Part shown: positions 44,049 to 56,263 of the stretch, piece by piece
How positions within the stretch are numbered: position 1 is the first letter of the stretch
How the letters are laid out: each line of letters opens with the position of its first letter
Assembly (NCBI GenBank): GCA_002914805.1
Contig: JXTB01000030.1
Coordinates: 1,437,782 to 1,501,781 of the forward strand
Origin: Parasponia andersonii
Lineage: Eukaryota; Streptophyta; Magnoliopsida; Rosales; Cannabaceae
Direction: 5' to 3'
DNA: 64,000 nucleotides
Notes under the pieces: model-generated
The model's database searches: none
What the model saw: only the letters and a program-made list of their open reading frames with translations
What the model was told of the DNA's origin: nothing
Program-made: the position numbers and the translations under genes

Positions 44049-46442
44049 TTATGTGATCTTGCCATAGTTCCAACACTCTAGTTTTCTTCTTAGTCTGGAC
44101 TTGTCTCTACTATTTCTTGATTTAGACCTACTGCGACCTTGGTTAAAATTTCTCTCATTGTTTCTAACCTTATTCTCGAGATTTAGGGTAGAATTCGATG
44201 ATGTTCTTTCACTGGAATCTACTTTTTGCACTTCCTCAGTGAGAATGCGATCTTTAATATCATTGAACAGCAACTTTCCTTTACCAACAGAATTACTAAC
44301 CACCGCTCTCATAGGTTCCTAACTATTTGGTAAAGATGCCAAAAGAATGAGAGCACGAATCTCATCATTAGAATTCATTTCAACAAACGTCAATTATGAG
44401 ATGATCGTGTTGAACTCGTTGTTGTGTGCTGTTATTGAAGTACCTTCTCCCTACTGGTGTTAGCTGGAATAAATTTCCAGAAAATATTTTCATAAAATCA
44501 TTTTCAAGAACACCATAGTTTTGTAAAATCAAGAAACGCAGCGGAATTGGTTGTTTAAAATTTTTCCTTTCTATAAAATATTTTGGATCGTGATCTAACA
44601 TAAATTAACTCTTGATCTAGACAAGAGCAATACCCAGATTCGCTCCACAACCTTCTCGTCTTTCCGCCTATTCTCAAAAGCCATTTGATTGATCCAGTGG
44701 GTGATCACCTTTTTGATTCCCAAAAAAGAGATCCGCAGATGAATAAGAAGACAATCTCCTCGAACCAATTTCTCCGGGATAACCGAAAATCCAAAGACAA
44801 TGAATCCCTAGTGATGGCCGATTTTCTCTGCTCTTTCCCTCTCTATTATGCGTGCGATACTCTCTTCTTGTGGAGTGTTTCACATGTAACGTATGTAAAT
44901 ATATGCTAGAGAACTTTTCTCTTAACTATTGAGAGATTAGTAAACCCTAATGGACTTATTGGTCTTGTTAGGTTCAACTGATCATCAAATAACTATTGGG
45001 CTTTAATTTGAACTAGACAGAAGAACTGATGGATCTATTAAGCCCAAGCTACAATAGACTATATACCCAATATCATAATTAACTCTTAATTATGATTGAC
45101 CTTGTCTATTAATATTGGAGCACACTACTATAGGCCCAATATTGAACTCTTGGACTAAATGTCATTTATTTTTCTGTGAAGCTTATTAACAATTAATTAG
45201 CTTGATCCATTTAGCATATACTATACCTATAGACATACCCTTAATGCAATGTCGTACTAGTAGGGTGAAATTGCTGTATTACCTCTCTAATTTATATTTA
45301 CTTTGAGTTGCCATTTTTCATCTAATAGATAATAGTTGATTATAGTGTCTGTATCTGCTTATACCAACATAGTCAAATTCATGTAATGAATACCGAGGCC
45401 CTGCTTTATATTATCTAAGTACTTGAAAAAACTCAAAGTGACATCATATGCATGGTGTCCATCATGAAAAACGTTCTACACATTTTATATACCTTATCTT
45501 CCAAGATACCAAAGTTCGAACCATAAATCGGAACTAGTCCTTTAGTAATTCAAAAAGACAAAAAACATAAAAGTGAGTTCGTTAATCACTAGGATTAAGG
45601 TCTTCTACAATAGTGCTAGATTAGTAAAATTAGAAATTTGAATTACGGCACTTAACCTCAAATTCTAATTAACTAGGTCCTGCTTAATGCTGTTATAACT
45701 TTCTTATAACACACTAGTGTTTCTATCCGAAGACTCACTTTGATAATTAGAGATTTCATTAATTAAATAGACAACACTACATTCTATGGTATAGTAAAGT
45801 ATTCTATCTTTAATATGTAGAATGTGAACAATTTAATTTAGACATAATGAAATAAAGAATATAATGTCTCCCACATATGAACTCATCATACGAATAATTC
45901 TTTATTACTCAATTCATGTCTTGGAATCTTTTAGATATTTGCATAAGATAAACATACACATCACATGTATATCAATGGGATATAAATGAAATAGAAATTC
46001 ATAACATGGAATTTATTAATAACAAATAGATACTAAATAATCTAATAAATATTGTTTATAATGTCTAAATAATAAACTGCTTTATAGGACATTATTCCAA
46101 CACTCTCATCTTTAAATTAAACAAATTTTTCATCAAATAAACTTGGTCATTTGCTGACAGCTTCTCATATATATCTGATAGGATGTTCATCATTTCCACT
46201 TTGGTTTTCGCCTCTACCATATTGTGAGCAATGTTCCTTTTTAGCATCAATTGGATTATGCCTAATACCTATCGATCAAAGACTTTCTACTTGTCATCCT
46301 TTATTTTCTCTAGTTTTACCCCTAATAGAGGCTGATGCAATTTCTTGATATACAAATAATATCTAATCTGTAACCTCTAGATTAAGAAATCTAAACTATC
46401 GAATTTGCTGATATCGGGTCCCGATCCGTCTTCTCCAGCCAT
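44049..46442 (-). pseudogene. Gag of the Tork-type copia, split by a solo LTR
   Basis: It starts MAGEDGSGPDISKFDSLDF (ATG at 46442), runs with stops to LMKNLFNLKMRV, is broken by the solo LTR 44452-46102, and goes on with GEGTSITAHNNEF, then RALILLASLPNS and PMRAVVSNSVGKGKLLFND. It ends in an Arg/Ser-rich tail and a knuckle ECWNYGKIT that lost its second Cys. The order fits Tork gag. Confidence 0.8.
44452..46102 (-). mobile_element. Solo copia LTR inside the Tork-type gag
   Basis: 1651 bp, on the minus strand starts TGTTGGAATAATGTCC and ends near ACACCAGTA, flanked by near-identical 5-bp sequences (CTCCC at 44447-44451, CTCTC at 46103-46107). Gag text is continuous on both sides when it is skipped. 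No internal domain exists, so it is a solo LTR left by recombination between two LTRs. It contains AACGCAGCGGAATTGG (plus, about 44535), a phrase I know from copia LTR ends. Confidence 0.75.
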
Positions 46443-46528
46443 CGCTTCTTACTATTAACTTTTCATATAAGTGACTAGTACCATATACATGAATAGTACT
46501 ATATATATGAATAGCACTCAATCTGTTA

Positions 46529-46540
46529 CTCTGATACTGG
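46529..46540 (-). other. Primer binding site of the Tork-type copia
   Basis: On the minus strand CCAGTATCAGAG, one base from the LTR end, two changes from the initiator tRNA-Met site. Confidence 0.65.
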
Positions 46541-46541
46541 T

Positions 46542-47044
46542 TGTTAGAGAAATAAGCTCTCTAGTAGATATGCAAAATTGCGAAAGCGATAAATAAAGCG
46601 AAATTAGAAGACACAATTTACATGGTTCACTAATTTGACTACGTCTATAAGATGACTACAAATCTTTCACCATGAGAAGAAAAATTTACAGTGTTTGTAA
46701 AAACTCACAACCTTGACCACAATTACACCCAAGAGTTTCTCTCACAAAAATTATCTCAGGAATTTCTTAACTGATGCTCTTTCTTTATCTCTTTATATTG
46801 AGTTTTTTTCTCTTTTGCTAGGATGCAAAATAGAGTTGTGAAGGGGTCTATTTATAGGCTAAAACCTTTCCCCTTCACATCATTGGTAGCCTACAATGGC
46901 TATCCATTGATAACAAAATCAGGCTTAGATAGTAGGAGCAAAAAAAAAAATATGTTCTTATATTTCATTGTCAAAAAATATGGTTAGCCACTATTTTTGA
47001 CTACTAACATTCTTTGGCAATTTAACTATTCATATTCTTTGACA
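46542..47044 (-). repeat. 5' LTR of the Tork-type copia
   Basis: TGTTAGAGAAATAAGC...CTTTGACA, 503 bp. It keeps the terminal CA that the other LTR lost. A TATA-like box (minus, TATAAATAG near 46850-46858) is present. Confidence 0.85.
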
Positions 47045-48110
47045 AGTTTTTCTAAAATTTGTGTCTTTTTCAAGATTTGAATTTGGGAAAGACGATTGGT
47101 AATACTGAAATGTGCTCGAGACTCTATATTCTAAAACTCACAGATCATCCTGAAAGCCAACCTCAATAAACAGTTGGTGAAAAACTATCTTTCTCTACTT
47201 TTGTCTCCGATAATGATTGTGAAATTATATTGTGACACAATTGTTTAGGTCAGCCAAATTTTATGTATCTCAAAAAATATTTCCCAAAACTATTCGATAA
47301 AAGTTCCAAGAATTTCCAGTGTGAGATATGTCAGCTCTCAAAACATGTTCATAATTCATACCTATTTAACCTTATATATCAACTCACTTTTTTTCATTGA
47401 TACATAGTGATATATAGGGCCAAACATGGGTAAGAAATATAATAGGTTCTAACTGGTTTGTTTCTTTTCTAGATGATCACACTAGAATTACTTGGATTTT
47501 TTGATGAAAGAGAAATCTAAAGTAAGTCAAATTTCATAACATGGTTCAAACTCTATTCAATGCTAAAATATAAGTGCTGAAAACAGATAAAGCAAAGGAT
47601 TATTTCAACTCTACTCTTGGTGAATTCCTAAACAAAGATAGTATCATCCATCAAAGTGCATGTATCGATACCCCTCAACAAAATCGGGTAGTTGAGAGAA
47701 AAATAGACGTTTGTTAGAAGCTGCAAGATCTCTACTGCTCTCAACAAATGTTCCTTATACATTTTGAGGAGAAGTTGTAGTCATTGCAGCCTATCTCATC
47801 AATAGAATGCCCTTTCGTGTGTTGAGTTTTCAAGCACTATGCTCGCTTCTTCTCAAAGCCTTTCCTAATACTCGACTCATTACCACCTTTCCATCCAAAG
47901 TGTTTGGATGTATAGCCTTTATTCACAATAAACATCAAAATCGTTCCAAGCTTGACCCACAAGCAATAAAGTGTTTATTCCTAGGTTACTCATCAAACCA
48001 AAAGAGGTATAAGTATTATTCTCCCAATACTAGGAATTTCTACAATACCATGGATGTCATATTCTTTGAAACACAACCCTATTACCCCAAAACAAACATT
48101 TAGGGGGTAG
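47045..48110 (+). pseudogene. Pre-integrase and integrase of the outer copia (resumed)
   Basis: Text restarts after the nested element with FEFGKTIG-like sequence. The zinc-binding part reads HNCLGQPNFMYLKKYFPKLF then CEICQLSKH. Later HQSACIDTPQQNRVVERK and, from 47807, MPFRVLSFQALCSLLLK, FGCIAFIHNKHQNRSKLDP and GYSSNQKRYKYYSP give the integrase C-terminal half. Several stops and shifts. Confidence 0.85.
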
Positions 48111-48579
48111 AATAGAATTCAAGAATATTAGTTTTGAGAAACAGTGATACCCATAGCCGAGGAAACAGATATACTTATAGCCGGAACACTTACACATAAC
48201 CGAGACCTCCCAAATTGACAGTCCAATGAACATCCAATAATTCTACATCAACACTACTACTGAGACAACTACCCTTGTTCAAAACACTCAATCTCAAACT
48301 GTTGACAATAGTGGGTTCATTGACTACTCAAGGAAAAGGAAGAAGAATTTAGAGAATATAAAGAATCAAACACAGGACAAGCCAAGCCATAAAGAAGAAC
48401 CAAATCTAAATCTGGCAGAAACGCAGTCAGATAACAATGAGAACAATACTTTTTCTTATCAGTAAGCAGATAATGATCTGGATATTCCAATTACTATAAG
48501 AAAAAGGACTAGATCTTGCACGAATCATCCAATCTATAACTTTGTGTCATACAAAAAATGTCACCAGTCTCTCGTACTT

Positions 48580-49090
48580 TTTCTGTTAATCTTAGTAAAA
48601 TATGGATTCCTAACAATGTTCATGAAGCCTTAAAAGTACCTAAGTAGAAAGCAGCCATTGAAGAAGTTAGAGCTCTAGAAAAAAAATGGTCCATGGGACA
48701 TCACTGATCTCATATAAGGAGAAAATTCAATGGGGTGTAAGTGGATTTTCACACCCAAATACAAGGCAGATAGAAGCATTGATAGGTTCAAAGCACGGCT
48801 GGTTGCTAAGGGCTTTACTCAGTCTTATGGAATCGACTATCAAGAGACCTTTATACTAGTTGCTAAATTTAACACAATCAGAATTTTGTTGTCTCTGGTG
48901 GTAAACCAAGATTGGTGTCTCCATCAAATGGATATCAAAAACATGTTTCTTAATGGAAATCTAGAGGAAGAAGTGCACATGGAAGTTCCCTCAGGATTGA
49001 AAACCCAAAGCAAACGAGCCAAAGTGTGTAGGCTTAGAAAGTCATTATATAGACTCAAGCAGTCTCCTCAGGCTTAATTTGAAAAGGAAT
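48580..49090 (+). pseudogene. Reverse transcriptase of the outer copia (5' half)
   Basis: GCKWIFTPKYKADRSIDRFK, RLVAKGFTQSYGIDYQETF, HQMDIKNMFLNGNLEEEVHM and CRLRKSLYRLKQSPQA are copia RT blocks in order. The usual W after QSPQA is a stop. The catalytic YxDD part is absent; homology ends near 49090 and different sequence begins. Confidence 0.85.
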
Positions 49091-49164
49091 AATTTTGTTT
49101 CTTTGTCTTACCTACCATAGGGTGTCATTTTATTAGAGGGCAACAAAAAAATAATTTTAAGCTC

Positions 49165-49985
49165 TAGTGAAAAGTCTATCAACGATTGAAATAGTATCTA
49201 TTATCAACAGAAAATTTTATGTGATGCTAAAATTTAACTTTTATTTCGTTTTATCTTCATCAATTCTTCTTTTTAATGCCTTTTTTTCTTTTTCCGTGTT
49301 TCCTCATGTAACACTTACTTTTGTGATGAAGTTAAATAAGTCTTTTTGTATTTAGTTATCTAGTTATTTCAATTGCGGATAGAAATTGCTTTTATTTGAG
49401 GGCTTCACTGTAGCTTAACTTGTAAATTTAGTATATTATTTTGAAAAAATATTCTTTTCCTTTACTCTCTTAGTAAAATTCATAAAATCTAAAATCGTAA
49501 AAATAAATTTAAAGTAAAAAATCTATCAACGATTAATAAAGTGTGTATCATCAAAAGACTGTTCTATGTTGTGCTAAATTTTTTGAATTATTTTGCAGAA
49601 ATAGGCATAATCACAACTTTGATCATGTATAATAGTCAATGGGAAGGTAACCCTCTTGTTTTTGTTGAATCAAAAGATTGCACGTACATTGGATTATGTA
49701 ATGCAATTTTTGAATCTTATGTTGACTCTAAAATCATAAAAATAAATTTAAAGTAAAAGGTCTTTCAATGCTTAATACAACATATATCATCAATAGACTA
49801 TTTTATGTTGTGCTAAATTTTTTGAGTAATTTTGTAGAAATGGGCATAATCACAACTTTTATCATATATAATAGTCAATGAGAAGGTAACCTTCTTGGTT
49901 TTATTGGAGCTGAAGCCATGGGTATATTGATTCCAAAAGATTGCATATATATTGGATTATATAATGCAATTTTTGAATCTTTAAG
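49165..49985 (+). repeat. Tandemly duplicated N-terminal exon of a MuDR-type MULE
   Basis: A 239-bp unit starts at 49489 and again at 49728; a partial third copy is at about 49165-49230 (TCTATCAACGATTG, TTATGTGATGCTAAAATTT). Each full copy encodes GIITTLIMYNSQ then DCTYIGLCNAIFES (GIITTFIIYNSQ, DCIYIGLYNAIFES). The last copy runs on into the body of the transposase. Confidence 0.75.
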
Positions 49986-51100
49986 CATCAATCAATCTAC
50001 CCGTTCTTTATTGTTGAAGTATGATACTATGTCACCACCGATGCCCCTTATCAAAATTACAAATGATAAAGTTGTTGACGTTTGGTTAGAATTAAAGAAG
50101 GACTACTCAAACACTATTTATCCTTTATTTATAAAAAGTTAGCCATTGATAGAAACATAGCCTCATTCTATGTGACCATCATCCCAAGAAAGTATTGACA
50201 GTGACAATATCTCCAAGAAAAGGGTAAAGAACAAAAAATATTTTTTGGGAAAATTGTGTTGCTAAAAGTATGTCTCTTCCTGTGATGAAACAAATGTTAG
50301 TGAATATTTCTCCACCAGTTGAAGATCATAGTTTTCCTGCTGAAGAAGAATATGTGGCTTCTATCCCTATACATCCCACTTTTCTAGTTGACGATGATCC
50401 AAATAATAATACACATATATGAGAATTTGAAGACAAAAAAAATGATGAAAAATGTCTAGATGCTTTAGATGATAGTATTCGATTAAGGAAAATTTACAAG
50501 AGTAAAAAAGAGCTTAGAAAGGAGTTAAGTTTTCTTGCTATAAGAAAATATTTTAAGTTTAAAGTGAAGAAATTAACAAAAAAAGGTATTGATTATTACA
50601 TGTTTGGATGATCAATGCAAGTGGAGAATTCGAGGAATTAAGGTTAGATGAATTGATTTGTTTATGATCACTAAGTATATTAGAAAGCACACTTGTTCAT
50701 TAGACATTATGATTAGTGATCATCGTCAAGCAATTAGTTGAATTGTGGGAGAGTGGAAGAAGAAGTGGGTTCGGACAAAAAAAAAAGAAGAGGATATAGG
50801 CCGTAAGGTATTGTATCACATGTTCAGTTGGATATAAGCTATGAGAAAGCATGGCGAGCAAGAGAAAGTATATATGAGACCCTACGAGGGTCACCAAAAG
50901 GAAACGATTCAGTCCTACTTTCATATCTCTATATGTTAAAGAAAACCAATCTTGGTAGTAGTGTTGACCTTATCATTGATGATAAGAACAGGTTCAAATA
51001 CTCATTTGTTACTTTGTATGCATCAATTAAGGGTTGGATGCATTATACACCAGTAATTGCTCTTGATGGAACTTTTTTTAACAGCCAGACATGGTGCACT
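49820..51100 (+). pseudogene. MuDR-family MULE transposase, N-terminal half
   Basis: After the duplicated exon comes LPLIKITNDKVVDVWLELKK, a typical MuDR N-terminal block. Then FLAIRKYFKFKVKK, CKWRIRGIK and KHTCSLDI (zinc-binding MuDR domain), ISYEKAWRARESIYE, and the start of the DDE transposase with NRFKYSFVTLYASIKGW and PVIALDGTFF. The Asp of LDGTFF is the first catalytic acid. Frame breaks occur near 50400, 50640 and 50810. Everything after LDGTFFNSQT is gone; a CACTA-like terminus starts there. Confidence 0.8.
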
Positions 51101-51330
51101 ATAAGAAAAATTGGATTTCATAGCATTTTGGTGCATATTAGGACAGCCCCTGCTATTATAATTCTCCCCATTTCACAGCGTTTTTTGGGTGTTATCTAGT
51201 GTGCTATAAAAAACTCTTCCATAGCCCTTTTAAACTACTATACCAATAGCATTCACAGAAAACTATAAAAATGCTAAGCTTTCTTTGTCTACTATAAAAT
51301 TACTTTTATAGCTTTTTTATATTGTTGTTT
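51098..51330 (+). mobile_element. CACTA-like terminus
   Basis: CACTATAAGAAAAATTGG follows the broken MULE directly and is close to the plant CACTA consensus end (CACTACAAGAAAAAT). Downstream are repeated short motifs in both directions (CTATAAAAATGC, TTTTATAGC, GCTATAAAAA), like CACTA subterminal repeats. TAGTG at 51195-51199 may be the other end of a ~100-bp derivative, or the element extends further; I found no clear second end. Confidence 0.45.
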
Positions 51331-54100
51331 TGTATTTAATTAGTGCATTCATTTAATACTTTCATATATAGATATGTCTCTAATATTCCATCAGATGAAT
51401 TTTAGTAGCATTTACAAAGTACTTTAAATGAGGCAATTCCCAAATTCTTATAAAGTACCTTTATATAATAAATACAAGATTAATACAATATTCTAATTAA
51501 TAAAGAGAGTTACATATTATTGTTTCATGTTATTATATATAACTAAAATGGTGGCCGAAAACATTGTACTAACAATAGTAACTTGCTGTGATGTTTTTTG
51601 ATTTTTTTTGTTTTTTAATTTGTGATTTCCCAAAATTGGGCTTATGTATTAGCTTTATGTATAGGGTTAGATATGGTCTTTTTCGTTCATTTCTTTAAAT
51701 ATGAGTATATGATGGAATTGCCCCTTTTTATTGGCTTTAGTTTAGGAATGGATTTTGAGTCCTTTTGGTTATTTGGTTAAGTAGCTTTATGGATTCTGAG
51801 TTGAATGTGATTATATCTATTATCTCTCTTGTTCTTTGGTCTCCATGATTTGTTCTTCTCTCTTTCTTCTTTACACTGTTTATCTTCCTCTCTCTCATTC
51901 TAGATTGTTCTTCTCTTTAATTTTTTTTTTGTTTTTATTTTTGAAATACAATTCCTCTCTTTTCTCTTTGTTTCGGTGGTCTATTTCCCGTGTTTTTTGA
52001 TATGTTTTTTTTTTTCCTAATCATCTCTTCTCCGATTTTTAATTTAGCGATTTTGACTTGGCTAATTGGGTTTGAATCATGTTATGTTCTCTGGTGGTCT
52101 TCTATTTGATTCTCGTATTTATTTGTACCCGAATATTTTTTTTATTTTTATATTTGATGTATGTTATTTTTATGGGATATATTTTGTGCTAATCATGAGT
52201 TGTGCTTTTCTTTTGAATAGTCTGTCATGTAGTATTTATGATCTTAGATGTATTATTTAGTGCTCTTTTAATAGAAATTTTAGAGTTTTTTTTAAAACAA
52301 TGTCTACAGAATTATTTGTTGTTTACTTTTATGTTTTTTTTCTTGGTTGATATTTTTTATCTTTTTAAGATATTTTTATGTTAATTATAATTTGTACTTC
52401 TCCTTTGGATGATCTGTCATTTAACATTTATGAGGGGATATTTTTTGTTTAATACTATGATGATATTTCTTTAATATTTATATTCAGAAAGAAAAAAAGA
52501 GTATAAAAGTGAAAATTCTGTGTTATGTAAGTTGGCAAATATATTTGTATGTGTATATATATTTTAAACATACTCGTTTTTTTTAATTAAGTGTTAGTTT
52601 TATCTATTACCATGTGTCTGGATTTTTTTTAATACTTTTTCTAATTTTTTTTATTACTTTTAGACTATATACACAGATTATTTACCTACTTTGTATATTT
52701 TTTTTATTTTTATCTTACCTCTTGCTTAGAATTTACAAAGTTTATTAGTCCCTTCTTTAACTGCATTTACTATCCTTTTACCTCTATTTTAGTTTCTGTA
52801 TAATCTATATATTCTTGGTATTGAATTGAAGGGTTGTTTTTTGGAACTGATTAAAGTATGACAATTTATGTGTGTTATTTCTTTTTTATTTACTTTGTTC
52901 AAGTTGTAGTTATACTCTGCTTTGTTCAAGTTATAGTTATACTCTGCTTTGCCCTTACTTAATCTTTATTGTATTTGTTGTTTGTCTGCTATAAAGACAT
53001 TTAATTTTTTTGTTAGCATGTTGACTATTATATACTCTGAAATTTTTTATTTAGTTGTATTATTGTTTGTTTCTAAGTTTGGTTGGATTTTATTATGTTG
53101 TTAATTAATATATGTTTTTACAATATTTATTATTCTGTTTCTATTATTAGTTCCTAATATAGTCAGACTTTGTTTTGTTATTTATTAATGTGAGCTTCTT
53201 AAATATCTTGGTTTTTTTTTCATTTTTATGTTAGAAATTAGAAAATATTTCTATGTATTATATAGATAACAATAATTTTTACTGTTTTTATTTTAGTTTT
53301 TTCCCCTCCTTAAAAAAAGTAGGTGTCTCTTATGTTTTTGTTCTTATAATCTTTTCTGTTATATATATATGATTGTATTTTTTGTTATTTTTAAAATGAT
53401 TCTTTGTAATCTAATCAAACTAATTTTTTGTATTCTCTTTTTCTGAAGGATTCAGTCTAGATTGTTTTTTCTTCTTTTGATTATCTTTTTATATTTTAGA
53501 TAATTCTATGTATTATTAGTTATATGATGAAATTAGTCTTTTATTTTGCACTTGGTTGAGGGATCGGTTTTATTTTTTTATTGTTTAATTGGTTTGCTCT
53601 TTAGATTCTGTGTTAGATACGGTTTTAATCATTCTTTTCTTTCTTTTTGTTTCAATTTGTTCTTTTGTTTTTCCTTTGTTCTAACTGTATATTTTTCATT
53701 TTATTTTTTTGATGTTTTCTTAATGATTTTCTTATAATCCTTTATATAATTTGTAATGATAATTATAAAGTTTTTTTAATATGGAGTAATACATTTGTTG
53801 CTTAAAAATTGGCATCTATATTGGCTTCAAAGTTTCTCTATTAAGATGATATATTGAATAATATAGATTTCTGATTATTTTTGAAAAATCAAAGATTGAG
53901 GCTTTCAAAAGAAGATTGGTTAAGAGGAAAGTCTTTTTTCCCATGTCATTCTATTCTATTTTATTTTATTTTGAAAATTGTTTTACTACTTTTATTAACT
54001 CTCAAGTTTTTAGCCTTACTTACCTGTAATTTTACATTATACTCCTATGATTTTGCTTATTCGACTTATATGATGTATATGGTAGATTTTTATAGTTAAT
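51331..54100. other. Noncoding DNA, T-rich on the plus strand
   Basis: From about 51600 to 53960 the plus strand is strikingly rich in T and poor in A and C, over more than 2 kb, with no coding frame of known type. It could be the inner noncoding part of the CACTA-like element. A repeat of ACTTTGTTCAAGTTGTAGTT occurs twice near 52890-52945. Confidence 0.4.
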
Positions 54101-55396
54101 GATAATATTTTGGATATTTATATGATTGATTGCCAAAAATAGTTGTTTCTTATACCTTAAAACAACTTATTTCTTAAGTAGTTAAATTAGCATTTGAAAA
54201 TACATTATCCTTCAAATCTGTCATATATTGATAATATTATCATATACCTGAGCCAAGTTTTATTTAGATATTTATATATATATATATATATATTATACAG
54301 TTATAACAATGATAAAAAGAACAGATTTATTGGATTTATAGCAACTAGCACTCTTTTTATCGACGGAGAAAGAGATGGAAATTTTCTTTGGAAAAAGATG
54401 GGAAAAAGAAGATATTATAGTTGAAATTATTGTAATATTATTCAATAAATTCTATTATCTGTTTGATTTAGTTGTATTACATGTTCATATTTTGTATATT
54501 TAATTTTAAAGACTTTTAACTTTGTATCTAATAAATACTATATTCAATATTTGATTTTGATTACTTACTATAGCTGTGATCTAATTATCATCATTCTGAA
54601 AAATATAATAAATGTATAATTAATTAGAATAAATTGTACATTAAAATATATGTATATACATGAAAATTATAATTTAGATTTTATATGTAATTGAATTAAT
54701 GTGTAAAATTTAGTTTTGACAACATGTATATATATATATTATAGTTCTATTTTAATTGCAATCAATTAAATTAACAAAATTTAAAGTGTAGTTAGTTAGA
54801 ATAATTTGTATAGAAAGTGAACATTTTTACTAACTATGATTCAGTTAGACTTAAAATTCTTTTATTACATTCATGTATTAAGCATAAAATGTTAAGATTA
54901 CAATTTTGGTACATAGAAGATAAATACATTTACATCCTCTTTTCAAAACCAAAAGAAACACAAAACATAAAGGTTGGAAATTAAAATAGTACATCTAAAA
55001 CATTATAACGAAAAATAGACATTTATAATAACTATGACTAGATGAATAAATTTTTTTTGGTCATATACACTATGCATAAACTCTTGAAATTAAATTTTAA
55101 TTATATGAAATATAGAAAAATTTATATATTTTTAAAAAACTTTTAAAAAAATAAGAATACTTAAAACTTACCTTGCATAAATGAATTTTTTTCAAAAAAT
55201 AGAATCAGTTATACGGCAATGAAAAAAGATTAGAAAATTAAAATGTACATAAGGCGCACAAATAAAATGTAAAGTTATTAATATATGGAAAAGAAATAAA
55301 AGCATTATTAATAACAAAAATTAGAAAATAAAAATTCATGTACCTTTTTAATTAATAAAAAAATATACAAAGAAAAAGAAAATAACAATTATTTTA
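54101..55396. other. AT-rich noncoding spacer
   Basis: No gene. Short TA runs at 54272-54292 and 54726-54742. Confidence 0.4.
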
Positions 55397-55940
55397 AACT
55401 ATAAAACCCGTGAAAACCCTAGACTTGAAAAAAAATTATTTTAATAATTATTTATCATGATCTTTTAATATTGGTGTATTCTTTTAAAGAATGAATTTAG
55501 CATATTACTTTTTTTGTCTAAAATTTTATTATGTATACTTCATTTCTTTGATTATAGAAATTAAGTAATTATACACTAATGAATTTTGTGAATATATTAC
55601 AGTGAGATACACACAAGAAAGCTAAGTTGAACTATGTGCCTAATTGCAAGTATAAATTATTTTACAACATATATGACTATTGTTGTTAATATGAAATAGG
55701 CCTAATTAATCATGTTTACTATTGGGCCTTAAATTATTTGAGTTTAATAATCATTAATCTTGGTCTAATAGGTAATACGAAAGTCCAAATTTGAAATTAT
55801 TAGTATTTTTATTTATAATTATCATTAGGTTTTAATCCTTTAGCCCAATATTATTTATTTTGGCCTAATAGGTGATAAGAGAGCCAAGTTGAAGTAAATA
55901 TTTCAAACCCAAGTAATCAGTTAAATAGTCACAAGTAAGG

Positions 55941-55975
<35 letters not shown>

Positions 55976-56258
55976 GTAAAAGAAGAATTAGTGGTATAGC
56001 CATTAACACATTTTAATAATATACATATATATCTATCATTTCACTTATATGAATGGAAGATGATGTAAAAGATCATTAACATATTTTATTTATATATTAT
56101 TACCATTAAAATAAGAGAAATGTATTAATTACATTAGAAGACAAAATAAAAATTAGGTAAGTTATATAATAGTGCATTAATTATTTGAATGGTAAATCTA
56201 TTATATAGATTTTATAGATATTAAATGTAGATATAATAAGATAATACACTATTTTTAC
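55397..56258. repeat. Large inverted repeat, left arm
   Basis: Reverse complement of 58930-59790 over about 850 bp with numerous substitutions and small indels. Shared phrases include CCCTAGACTTG, AAATTAGTGGTATAGCC-type sequence and a TA microsatellite (55944-55968) at matching places. No frame. Confidence 0.8.
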
Positions 56259-56263
56259 TGTCA

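Larger units (their letters stand above)
40325..47044 (-). mobile_element. Tork-type Ty1/copia element nested in the outer copia
   Basis: 6720 bp on the minus strand, with LTRs at 40325-40838 and 46542-47044. On the minus strand, PBS (46529-46540), gag, protease, integrase, RT and RNase H follow in copia order, then the PPT. Flanks AATTT and AGTTT are a near match for a 5-bp target duplication. RT text NKWVYRI and QQKKGIDYTEIFSPV is typical of the Tork lineage. A solo LTR sits in its gag. Stops in every gene: dead. Confidence 0.88.
38705..49090 (+). mobile_element. Outer Ty1/copia element, split by a nested element and 3'-truncated
   Basis: Plus-strand order: short 5' LTR, PBS, gag, protease, then the inserted Tork-type copia (40325-47044), then the rest of pol: integrase and RT. 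The text stops shortly after the RT motif YRLKQSPQA (49077) and passes into a MULE. RNase H and the 3' LTR are missing from the window. Integrase text after 47045 continues logically from the protease part before 40325, which proves one split gene. Many stops: dead. Confidence 0.85.
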
